Shown: piece by piece, positions 39,301 through 50,505 of the stretch
Position numbering within the stretch: position 1 is the first letter of the stretch
Layout of the letters: every line of letters begins with the position of its first letter
Origin: Cymodocea nodosa
Taxonomy: Eukaryota > Streptophyta > Magnoliopsida > Alismatales > Cymodoceaceae
Direction of reading: 5' to 3'
DNA length: 64,000 nt
NCBI GenBank assembly: GCA_036874045.1
Contig: CM072344.1
Span: 15,410,501 to 15,474,500, forward strand
Notes under the pieces: generated by a model
What the model was told of the DNA's origin: nothing
Database searches by the model: none
The model's input: only the letters and a program-made list of their open reading frames with translations
Program-made: the position numbers and the translations under genes

Positions 39301-39940
39301 TCCTTTAAAATTAACACCGAAATCAGCAATTCACGTATAATTGTGGTTGTCACTTTATATTCAACTTCAGCTTGAAACTTAGATACGATTTATTGTACTC
39401 TAACCTTTCAAGAAACAAGAGAATCTCCAAGATAAATCATAAAATCTGCATCACAAAAGTGTTTTAGATTAAGATCAGCGTTTCTATCGGAGAAAACTGC
39501 GTACAAAGAGGAAGCAAAGGTTTTCAGTAGAATAGTTTTCGTACACCATTAAAAGAAACTATGGTATTTATACATCACCGATCAGATGAACGATAACGAC
39601 GTATACTTGCATACAGATCGCTCCGTCGCCGGTTGGTCAGGTAACCACTGTGATAGTTCAGTCCCATCCAATGAACCTTTTATGTGAAAAGGCAGGACCA
39701 ACTTTAATATTCCGGTAGGTTCGATGATGTTGACTTAATCAATGACATATTCTGTTCTATATTATTTTTCGAAGTTAAGAATTTTCTGTGAACTTTGATT
39801 TTTTCTATAGATTTCGATGTTTGATGATGAAGATGGTTAGGGAGTTCTTTACGATTAGAGAACATGCTATCGTGTACTTACTCTGCTCTATATTTCTTTT
39901 CGTTTGTGGAAGCTTCTCTCGTCCACTTCCATGGTGAAGG
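36302..39940. other. AT-rich intergenic region between divergent genes
   Basis: Separates SCL23 (-) from the TLC-domain gene (+). AT-rich, with a small MITE-like candidate at 37281-37530. No coding-like frame or promoter element was recognised apart from the TATA box at its right end. Confidence 0.6.
37281..37530. repeat. Putative 250-bp MITE-like element
   Basis: The left end TTTAGGGGTCTATGTGCACA (37281-37300) and the right end, read inverted, TTTAGTATTTATTTGTGCAT are imperfect inverted repeats. The interior is AT-rich and resembles the repeat at 14680-15515. No clear target-site duplication was found. Confidence 0.4.
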
Positions 39941-39943
39941 GAA

Positions 39944-39953
39944 TATATAAATA
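39944..39953 (+). promoter_or_regulatory. TATA box for the TLC-domain gene
   Basis: TATATAAATA lies about 570 bp upstream of the coding start. A transcript beginning near 39975 would carry an upstream leader exon. A T-rich acceptor ending TTTTAG at 40513, two bases before the ATG, suggests a leader intron from a donor such as that near 40129. Confidence 0.5.
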
Positions 39954-40515
39954 AAAAGAATTGTTGGGCTTTTACAAGTTACAGTATTGGGTCTCTGCCT
40001 TTTTGCCTTCTCAGTGATTGAAGGACTAGCAATTGCTGAAAAGCTCCTTCTTGGGTTGCGGGTAACCACTCAATCAACAAGGGAGGAAGTAGGAAGAAAG
40101 AATCGTTTTTGTTCGAGAAATCAGGTCTGCAGCTACAAACCCCTTTGCAGAAATCAGGCTCTTGTTCTTTGGGTTTGCTTTTTCTTGTGTTGCCATTGCC
40201 TGGAGAATGGGGTAGCCGGCCAGGAACCGGAATGGAAGAAGTGGGTTTTCCTTTCTGTTTGTGTTGGTGAAATGGGCTACTCTTGATTCCTCTCTCTCAT
40301 ATGATTCTCTGCCTTTCCGTGTTGTGTTATTTGTTACAAGCTATGCTAGAATCATGTGTAAGCACACTTTGGCATCATAAACAATGTGAATGTTATTTGT
40401 ATGTTCTGATACCTGGGTGTCTTCATTTTGTTTCTATTGCATACTTCTTAATCTCTGTCCTAATTTTGCATCACCGAACACTATCATACAGGGTTTTCAT
40501 TGCTCAATTTTAGCA

Positions 40516-43204
40516 ATGAATCTTTATAGATTTCAGGCAGAGGAGTTTATGAGGCACTACATTTTGGGGAATTCATGTGTCCCATATACCTCCATTCTCG
40601 TTGGCATTTTGATGTGCAAGATGGTAAGCCCCGTTGCCACCTCTTGTTCTAAGTAGTCTTGTGCTTGTTTTTAGGCAATTTCTGAAAGATCATGCTCCCT
40701 TTTTTTTAGTCTTCTGAAATCATGTTATCCTTTGCCGGAAAATGTTGGGAAAAACAAGAAGTTATCCTATTTCAAATCTATCATTTTATTTAGCTTTGGT
40801 TAAATATTATTAAATTGTTAATAGGGAAGCTTATCTAGGACATGCACAATCCTGCAATTTTCAATGGTGTCCTTTATGGCGTATTTATCTCCTATTGCCT
40901 TTTTGTTTTCATTCTGCTTAAACATTTTCTTGTTGAACTTTCCAGGCCTATGATGTTACAGAATTTATCTCTTCCCTTTTGTTCAAGAGCTATAAGAGCT
41001 TGACAAAAATTCAAAGAATTGAGTGGAATAACAGGTGAGAACAATTTTAATTTTAATCATATTATTTTTATCTGCATTGCTTCATAAAGACCATGAATAT
41101 GAACAATACCATCGCCCACTTGAAGTATGGTGCTGGTATTCACAACCTTTACTTCTTTATTATATTGTTCAATATGTTCATAGACGATATTATTCATGAC
41201 ACCTTCACTTGGTTTACCTTGCCCCTATTTACTGAACAGTTGCACTTTTGATCCTAGTCATCTGTGCAAGCAAGCACCTTCTTTAACATCCATAAGTTTT
41301 GATGTTTATTCATATGCTTTTTCTGCAGGGGTATGTCTAGCATCCATGCCATTTTTATAGCAGTTATGGCACTGTATCTAGTGTTCTTTTCAAATTTGTT
41401 CTCCGATGATCTTCAGAATGGCCTAATTACATCACGAAGTTCATGCCTCTCTACTTTTACCCTAGGGGTATAACATACTAATGCATTCTCACATGAGTTT
41501 TTTTTTTAATCTACATATATTATGGGATTTCAGTTTGGAGTGATATTCTAGCCTTTTGTACAGGTTTCTGTTGGGTATTTTGTTGCCGACCTTGCATTAA
41601 TCTATTGGTTATATCCTGCTCTTGGTGGGATGGAATTTGTGAGTACCATGCTTTTGAAGATTACCTGTGACTTCTTAGTGTCATCAACAGATGTTCGTCT
41701 TACTCTTTGTAGGAAGCAGTCTGTTGAAGACTTGTAGTACTGCTCTTAAACCTTTTTCACTACAATTTTTGTCATCATGAATTTCCTTTTTTTTCTTCCC
41801 TAACTCATGTCAAATTAATAGTCCAAATTGAGATACCATCAACATACACGTCGACCATCATAAGTTTGATTTGATTATGATGTACTGATAACTAATATTG
41901 ATCTTCAAAATATGGACCCACATCTTGCATATTATTTGGATAACTGGAGTAGTCATCTGGATATATTTCATTCTCCATGAAAGCATATGTACCCCTCAAA
42001 TTGATTGCTTTCGTCCTTTTCCTCAGGTAGTACATCACACTCTCTCTTTATTTGCAATTGCTTACTCAGTATTGTCTGGGGAGGGACAATTATACACCTA
42101 TATGGTTCTCATTTCCGAGGCTACTACTCCAGGGATTAATCTGAGATGGTACTTGCACTAACCTCTCTAAATGTTTGATTGTTACATTTGGGTACTTTGT
42201 TTTTTGACATGTCCTTTGTCATATTTGCAAGGTTTCTTGACACAACAGGATTGAAAGGATCCAATGCATATATTGCAAATGGTGTATTTATGTTCTTTGC
42301 TTGGCTAGTAAGTAGATGATTTAACTTCAAGCTTTCATTTTTCATTATTGATAAGAACAGTAGTAGCATCTGCAAACATAATCATATCAAAAATAATTTG
42401 CAAAGATGTTCTCTTATAATAAGCACATGATCCACATTCCATTGCTTCCCATTTGTTGATTTTTTTTGTATCTTTCCATTTTGCATTCTTACACATGCAG
42501 GCTGCAAGGATTTTGCTGTTTTGCTACTTGTTTTACCATGTCTACCAGCATTATAATCAGGTAAACTCAGTTATCCTTGCACAATTCACTGTCATTAAAG
42601 CAGATTGCTAGAACATTGAAGCAAGTAAATACCAATAATTCTTTGTTGACAGAATATGTTTCTGCCATATGTGTGTCTATGTATATATATATATATAGAA
42701 GATGCCATATCAATCTAGTTTTCTAATCTGACTGCACTTTTTTTTCTTTGAACCAAAAATGACTTAGACATAAGTGTTGATCGATAAGCAACCTAATCGC
42801 TTTTTTGTGAGAATCGCCCTTTTTCATGATTAACTGTAGGTTGGGATTTCTATTTGCCTCAAGCACTTGTCATCAGTTGACCTTAATCACTTTTTTCTAT
42901 CATGTGATTTTTTCTTCTAATTTTACCAACATCCCACATAATAGTGGGATGATGCAGTTGAACGTCTATCCTATTGTGAGAGATATGTCCTAAAATCCCA
43001 AGTTCAAATCCAAGAATAAATACAACCATTATCAACATGCCATCTCTGTTGAACTCATGTGTTTCCTTGCTACAGATTGAACAGATGCAGACTGTTGGAT
43101 ATCTCCTAGTTTTTTGTGTTCCATCTGCGTTGGCTGTGATGAATGCAATATGGTTTGGAAAGATTTTGAAAGGCTTGAAGAAACACCTATCCAAGAAAAA
43201 GTAA
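40516..43204 (+). CDS. TLC (TRAM/LAG1/CLN8) domain membrane protein
   Basis: Multi-pass membrane protein of the plant TMEM56-like TLC group (close in sequence to Arabidopsis At1g31300/At4g19645 as I recall them). The biochemical role is not settled; TLC proteins act in or sense lipids such as ceramides. Eight coding exons: 40516-40623, 40946-41034, 41329-41467, 41564-41638, 42027-42148, 42232-42307, 42501-42560, 43076-43204. Phase is continuous and the product is 265 residues, the family length. Motifs: [14 protein letters not shown]; a conserved WNNRG after the second helix; [26 protein letters not shown] (TLC His pair, residues 140-141); [14 protein letters not shown]; and C-terminal [17 protein letters not shown], a dilysine-type tail compatible with ER retention. 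The start [11 protein letters not shown] aligns with the family N-terminus. Confidence 0.94.
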
Positions 43205-45523
43205 AGGCAGCGAACATCTTTCTGATCATTTATGTTTTCAAATCTGTACAAATTCAATCTCCACATTGTAAATTCGAGAGGTATAAAAAGAAAAAAGCAG
43301 TAGTCAGACCTGTATCAAGTTTGAAATCTGATTACAGTACTTGTTGATAAATGACAGCATGCACTTAATGCTTTGCTGCTTCAGACTATCTGCTTTTTCT
43401 TAATAAGGACTATTTTGTTTCATTAGATGTGTGTGTATATATATATATAAATATTTATTTTTGTTTCATTAGATGTATATATTCTATTGGGAATGAGAAT
43501 TCTTGTCACCTATCAGTATACCTATTTTATTACAAAATGTCAGGTCATGTGATAATGGCATGCTGTTTTACCTAATAGTATACTGATTCATTTGATCATT
43601 GGAACCAGTGGTATATCAATAATCAAAATAGCATACCAATCTTGTAGTTGTAAAAAAGTTATAACCATTACACATGCAGTCTTAAGTGTTAATGCTTACA
43701 AATATATGTGCTTATATATATTTTTCATCTACTTCCAAACATATATCACACTCATACCATAAGAGTAAAATTCTTCCCCACCCCTTCATATAGCATTCAT
43801 TTTACTGAGACATATGTTGAAGACTAATTACATATATTTAAGGAGAGAGCTTCTCAAAGGGGATATAAAATTTGTAGGTAATTAAGAAACCTAGCTTATT
43901 GCATTACAATGAGGGTCTCCTTAGATTGTGAGGTAAGGCTTGGCAAATTTGTCAAAATGTGTAATGATAAGATGTTGGCCCTTAAGCACACCAGATTAGT
44001 ATAATGCTCAAGCAAAAGACTTTCTTTTAAGACTAGATGTAACCTAGATTGTACATAAACCATTGTAAATATTATTGTATATTTCTCATTGTTTCCCATC
44101 ATTTCATCTAGGATAGCCCATTACAATCACAAATATAGCTTGCTCATTGAACATTATTGTGAATTATTTAAGTATTTTTTAACTTGCTTTTTAAATTATT
44201 AATCTTTGTTATTCTCCTCGTTTAGTGAAGTCGATCAATCTTAACACCATATTTGAGTGGCAACCTAATCATTCAGCAAAGTAAAAAATAAAATGTGGTT
44301 TCTAAATTCAACACTAGAGTAGTATGCTTATGCATTGTGACAATCAAATTACGATCTTCGTAGCTAATAACCTTATATTTCATAAGTATTATCTCTAAAT
44401 ATTGTTTATCCATATTGTTTTTTGAAATAATTGTAGAGTGGCCACTTAAACACTCTTTGTTAAAGTAGTTGCTCTCAATTATGAAATAATTGTCTTATCT
44501 TTTAGAAAAAGATTGGCAAAGATTAATGCTCAAATTTTTTTATATGAATTTATTTAACTAAAAATATACATATTTCTAAAAAATTAAATTATTTTTCCTT
44601 GCAAAAATTTACATATAATTTTTTTGATAAAATATAAATAATTATTGAAATATATAATCATACATATTATTGACATATATATATGTATATTAATATTATT
44701 TCACCTCATGCTGATGTTATTTTAAGCTTATTTATGTATTTGAATGTTATAAAAATTAAAAACTACATGTTGTTGTTGTTGTTATTATTATAATTATTAT
44801 TATTCTCTTCTTGCTCTTCCATTTTCTTCTTCTTCCTTTTCCTCTTTTTTTTTTCCAAGTTGAGGGTAATTTCAGAATTTAAGGAAGTTTTTCACTCCAC
44901 CATCTTTTTCTAACTTCTAATGAAATAAATAACACTTCTAACCTCATACCTCTAACTTCAGGAGCTAATCTAGAATAAACATTGTCTATCCATTTAAATA
45001 AACATCATCCAATTGTTTCATGACATTTGAGTGAAAAATATTCTCAATTAAGAGTGAAATTTAAAGAAACATGTACAAATTATGAAAAATTTTGCTTTTA
45101 TTGAACCCTAGATATGTGTAAAATCCCTTGAGAGCTTTTATTTTCTTAATTAAGATAATATTAAAATTTTTAATTTTGTATTCACTACTCCAGAGAAGCC
45201 CAAAAAATATATAAGTTAATATTTTTATAATTTTTTCATAAACTAAATTTCATCAATTCTTTTTTAAAAATAATAATTTTTAAACTCAAATGGAAAAATT
45301 ACGTTTGCAGAAAAACCAGAGCTGGTGATAAAAACCAGGTGGTGAAACGGTAAAAGTGCGCTACTTTTGGTTTAAGCAAATATGAGAAAGAAAAAGGACG
45401 ATAACGCAAAAAAGACGTACAGATAACAGCGCAGAGGACGTCGACCAACAGAGCCGAAGGTGGATCCTTGGAAGAAGCAAGGAAGGAAGGAAGGAGGAGG
45501 AGAACGGTCGGGAGGAGAAAGCG
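43205..45523. other. Intergenic region, TLC gene to bL9c gene
   Basis: Contains the TLC gene 3'-UTR, AT-rich DNA, several short (AT)n runs and an (ATT)n run near 44770-44805. No gene or element was recognised. The last ~150 bp are GC-richer and purine-rich and form the bL9c leader. Confidence 0.6.
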
Positions 45524-48500
45524 ATGGCGGCGGCAACATCAGCGGCATCTCTGTCGTGGAGTTCGTCCTTGTCGTCGTGGGGACACAATTTCGAGAGGAG
45601 TTTCGCGGTTTCCAAGGCCGTGGCAACGCCGATCGTCGCCCAGAAGAAGGCTAAGAAGACCAGAAAAGTACTGACGGCAGATAGAATCTGTGGAATTCCA
45701 CTATTCTTTTCAATATGTTGGAAATGGGAGGTGGTTTTCTTTGGGGTTTTTTCAAAAAACGTTAGCGTTTTCCTGTGCAGATTATACTGAAGGAGGACGT
45801 ACCGGAGGTGGGGAAGAAAGGGGAGTTGCTGGAAGTCAAGGCGGGGTTCTTTAGAAACTATCTTTTTCCTCTTGGAAAGGCCCAAATGGTCACTCCCCTC
45901 CTTATCAAGTATGGTTACTCTCCTTTTTTTTTCTCGTACTCTGTTTAGGTGTGGTGGTGTACTGTAGAACTAGTGTGGTGTGGCAGAAGAGTGTTGGGTC
46001 TACGAGTGAAGCTTCATTTGAATGTACATGCTTGACAGGGTGTTATGGATTATTTGGGTATGGGACCAAATAGTCCTACATCGGTAGTATGAGACATCGA
46101 TGAAGGCTTGATATAGGATAATCTCTCCCCCTGTTGGGTTGGTCTTTTGGTCTGGGTTTTCCTAAGCTACAACAAGTGGGTATCTGACCAGCATGCTTCG
46201 AACTTGATTATCTGGATAAGAGACCAAATAGTTTTACATCGATGGTACGTGAGGTTGATGTCGGAAGCATGGTGAGATTGTTGTAAATTATTTGGATATA
46301 TGACTAAATAGTCTTACTTCAAATAAGATTTTGATGTGGGCTTAATGTAGGATGAGCTCTTTTCCTTGTTAGGTCGATCTTTTGGGGTGGGTTTTCCCAG
46401 ATTATAACACAATGATCTTGAACTCTTTGATCTTTTCCTCTTTTGTTCTCGGGATTTCCACTTTTGGGATGAGGTAGCCCTGCAAGAGCGTTTGCTGTAA
46501 GAGCCCATCCAAGTCCAGCTCTTTTGAACACCCTAAAAGGGGCAATCCAACACATGTTGGCGTTGAAAGCTGTTCTATAACATTATGGAATTTCTTAATA
46601 AGAATTGTGGTATATACCTAATTTTCAGTTGTCGAGTATCCTTGAATGCTGAAACGAAAACCACTTGATGCATCCCAATTTGTGTTAAATAATGATTAAA
46701 AGCAATTTTGATGCAGAAATGGAAAAATAATCCTTGTTAATTGTTACAGCTGTTGTCTTGGTAAATATATTTTGAGCTGTATTTTTTCTTCAAAAATATT
46801 TATTGCATTCTCTCTCACCACCAACAGGGAAATGAGGATAGAAGAAGAAAGAATTGAGGCTGAGAAACTGCGGGTAAGCATGCTGTCAAGAAAATTTGTT
46901 TATTCTTTGCATAAGGATCTGTTTGTTTGAATAAAAATATGAGGTTTTAGTATTCATGCATTAACGATAGTGGTACATCCTTTATAACCAACGAGCTTTA
47001 TCAAGAGAGTGAGCTATAAAGAAGGAAGAGAAAGATCAACAGAAATGTCCTTTGACTCCATTCTCAATGATCAAGTGGAAGGCCTATATTACTCAAAACT
47101 GTTGTTAGGGTGGGGACGATGACTGCATAGTTTTTCTGAACCACGTGAAATGCCTTCAGTATATCATGGAAGTTGCCTTTATGGCAAAAATAGGAGAGAA
47201 CAAAAAAGTCCATCTCAGGCCACTGATGTCTTCCTTTAACCCCTTTGAGGTTTATTACACTATTTTCTTCTGAACAAACTTCATCAAAGTGTCTACAAAT
47301 GTTGCAGAGGACTATAAGGATGCTTTAATAAAAGGAAAGACAGGCTAATAAAATAAACCAAGGGTAAGGTCATAAAACAGTCTTTCCTGTTTTATTATGG
47401 TGTTTTATGGAAAGAGAAGATCGTAGGTCCATTCAATCAATTACCTTGTGCTTTCTACATGTTAATAACATACTAGCCAGTTTGATTTTGGCAACCTTTG
47501 ATTTGAAAGTCATCCTTCCTAAATTGGTTTCACCTTCAGGTCAGGTGTGATTTATGTTGTAATTCATTCTTGTTATTTAGCTATTCAATAGGGATGGGAG
47601 AGCTTTATGATTATCCTTTCCATAGAGTGATCAAAGTGGTGAAGCAAAGCTTGCTTTCATTTAACAAGTCCAAAACCAAGCAGATTCATGTCAAAAAAGG
47701 GACAATTCATGCTATCTTTTGACCCTTCCCTACGTTCCATGACAAAATGAGCAAAACTACTGCTACAGTAGAGCCTGCCCCCTTTGGCCAAATAATGTGC
47801 TTTGAGAGGGAAAACGATTTATCTCTATTCATCTTATTTATCACTTTATTACCTTTGAACATATTATCTTGTTATTTCGAAGTTCTATTGTATTCATTTT
47901 CTCTAAAGTTTATTCTCAGAAACTGCTAAAAAGCTCTTTTTTATTGGAAGTCTACCATAGATAAAGTGTAGAAATTGTGTTTGCAAAAATATTAGATTTG
48001 AACTAAGAAATTTGCTTTTTGATTAGATTTGAACTAAATTGTTGGATGTGTTTAGAAATGTATTTTGGTTTTCTTTTTTTTGTAAGATTGCAGTAGAATC
48101 ATAATTCTAAATGCAACCTAAATATGCACGAGAAAAGTATTCATTGGTAGTATGCATATTGTCTCGAACTGTTTCTTCTATTTCATCTTGTTTTTGGTTT
48201 AGGTAAAAGAAGAGGCACAACAGCTTGCTCTAATTTTCCAAACGGTTGGAGCTTTTAAGGTGAAACGAAAAGGTGGCAAGGGAAAACAAATATTTGGAAC
48301 GTAAGGATGACAACTCAAACTAGAACCAAGTTGTGCTTTTCCTCTGACAATGGTCTAAATGTTTCACGGTTTCAGGGTCACTGCTCAGGATGTAGTTGAC
48401 ATTATTAAAGCACAATTACAGAGGTATGTCCTGCATGATAAATTGCCACAATAGCCCATCTCACTTTGTTATTATTTGTACATTTTCACATGTTACTTCT

Positions 48501-48638
48501 GTGTGATAAATCTTTAGGGATGTTGACAAACGTATTGTTCATGTTCCTGAAATTCGTGAAACTGGAGAATATATCGTGGAGATCAAGCTTCACCCTGAGG
48601 TGACTGCTCCAGTTAGACTGAATGTGTTTGCTAACTAG
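45524..48638 (+). CDS. RPL9: Plastid 50S ribosomal protein bL9c
   Basis: Structural protein of the plastid large ribosomal subunit, nuclear-encoded and imported. Six exons: 45524-45667, 45781-45908, 46828-46873, 48203-48300, 48376-48423, 48518-48638. They keep phase and give 194 residues, close to Arabidopsis RPL9. The first ~40 residues ([19 protein letters not shown]...) are a Ser/Ala-rich transit peptide. The bL9 N-domain follows: [29 protein letters not shown]. Then comes the connecting helix [24 protein letters not shown] and the C-domain with [14 protein letters not shown] and [18 protein letters not shown], ending VFAN. Introns 2 and 3 are about 0.9 and 1.3 kb; intron 2 contains TRIM-like repeats. 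The gene converges with SF3A2, with stop codons about 1.9 kb apart. Confidence 0.96.
46041..46410 (+). mobile_element. TRIM-like LTR repeat cluster in bL9c intron 2 (fossil)
   Basis: Two ~131-bp direct copies (46041-46173 and 46280-46410) flank a third, partial copy (about 46205-46270). Both full copies open with TG and close with CA. They share CAAATAGTCCTACATCGG-like and GGTCTTTTGG-like blocks, and the motif just after copy 1 (TGGGTATCTGACC) resembles the tRNA-Met primer site of plant LTR elements. There is no coding capacity. The copies are well diverged, so the insertion is old. A target duplication was not evident. Confidence 0.5.
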
Positions 48639-50505
48639 GACTCATGGAAAGTGGGTGATGGACGGTACATAGGCAGTCTTCTTGTGTCATGAATCATGGT
48701 AAGCTTGCACTATCGGTTCTTTAACGATACAAAGAAAAATGTTTCCTTACATGCACATTATTGGTATTATTCTACCACCAAGCTTATCCCATACTACCAC
48801 CTTCCATGTCATTCAATTGAGTGGATAAATATGACCATGACCACCGTTTCTAGGTCTCATTTGCTTGCATGGGAGACCACTTCAACAGGTTGTATTGGTC
48901 AGCACCTGCATCAAGGATATGGCTCAGATTCATTCCATTTGCCAACATTTTCTTAAGGTTCTGATCGGTGCTTTCATGCACCAATTGTTACTTAAAAGGT
49001 TTTTGCTGTTTTAATCCTGTGATTAATACTCTCAATGCTGTCTTCTAGCTTATTTCTTGTACCTATTCATTTTCATTGAAATAGGACGGCATATTCAAAG
49101 ACATAGTCCTGATCAACACTACACTTTTCAGTTTTCATCATCACAAGTCTTCAGATTTCCTCTTTGAACCTTTTTGTCCTTAAAATACTCATACATAATT
49201 AGACTACAAAATGTCAGCAACCAGACATTCTGTGAAAGTATCCAAGATGAGTTGAAGAAAAGTTATGAAACTTCACCAAATATGTGGATGTTGTAAGCAA
49301 ACCTGAAGTGTTGGGATATGGTAGGAGCATGACCATTTATTTTGATACCATTGACGAGGAGTTGGCATTGGGCTTGGCTGAGCATACTTACCAAGGGTTT
49401 CCACAGTAGCATTGAAGAGATAGGGGAATTGGGAACTGGTCTTGGCATTGTTGAAGTTGCCCTTAGTTTCATGCGTTGACGATTGTGTTCCAAGTTTTGG
49501 CAGGATTGTGATCTTCATTGAACTGGAGGAGTACGTGGTGAAATCCCAAAATTTGTTTACACAAATGTGAGAATTAATAAAATTTGAGATGGTGACAAGT
49601 ACAAATATCGAATCGAACGTTACCTTTTTTTTCTCTCGTTAGGGATGTACCAAACGTACGTTTTATCAGATGGTGATAAATAGTTTTTTTAAAACTTTAG
49701 CAACACTGGTCAATTTTCCTTTTAAAACGTAAAACCTTCAGACGAACAGAGAGAGAGCACTTCCAAAGGAAAGGAAAAAAGAAAGAAAGGAGAGCACCAC
49801 AATCACGGGCTTATAAGCAACGAATCATGATCATAGCTTTGTTTGCGATAGTGCACCGATCGCTCTTCCAAGGGGCTCTCTCTTCACTCTCAAAATTCTT
49901 TTGCCATCTACACAATACTTACAGAGCTAATGCACTGAATGAAAAGTCTAGAAACAATGGTAAGCCGTGTAGAGAACTGAATACCGCAAAATAAAATGGA
50001 TGGGTCACTTGTACGGATTCATATTGGGTAGATAATCAACCCTCAAAACGCAGCGCCGGCTTTCGGTAGGAAATCTCCTCCAATCACGGATGTGGAAAGC
50101 TTTTGCGAGAAAACAGCGCCGGGCCACGGTACACACCCTTATCCGTGATTGAATATAAACGATAAATCACGTAAACCACAATGTTGGATCAAATAAATGC
50201 TGGCACGATCCTCTCAAAGGTTTGCCTCCGTGAAAACGAAAACACCATGAATGCATACGACGAGCATGTTCCATAATGCCGATCATAGGAAACCTGCACA
50301 TAATGCTCAAGTCATTGTAACATATGGCACAGCATTTCCTGCTCGCATGTTAACAGCAATCCTGCACCAATTGCAAAATCATTTTCCACCACAGTGGCGC
50401 AGTAATCGCGCATTGCAATGAATCACTTCATCTACCAATGCGGCAAAACGGTAGTACGATACATGGACACCTACCAGTTGAAACATATCAGCTATCCTGC
50501 ACTAA
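48639..50505. other. Convergent intergenic region, bL9c to SF3A2
   Basis: Holds both 3'-UTRs. A polyadenylation-type AT-rich stretch follows bL9c. Near SF3A2 there is a locally GC-rich block with an 11-bp inverted repeat (50081-50151). No additional gene was recognised. Confidence 0.6.
50081..50151. repeat. Perfect 11-bp inverted repeat in the SF3A2 3' flank
   Basis: CAATCACGGAT (50081-50091) is matched exactly by ATCCGTGATTG (50141-50151), leaving a 49-bp spacer. A second pair, the direct repeat CAGCGCCGG (50051 and 50114), lies in the same GC-rich patch. It could be a small DNA-element remnant or a hairpin in the SF3A2 3'-UTR. Confidence 0.6.

Noticed and set aside
39987-40286. Open frame of about 99 codons upstream of the TLC-domain gene
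   Set aside because: No recognisable domain; better explained as leader exon and intron of the TLC gene, given the TATA box just upstream.
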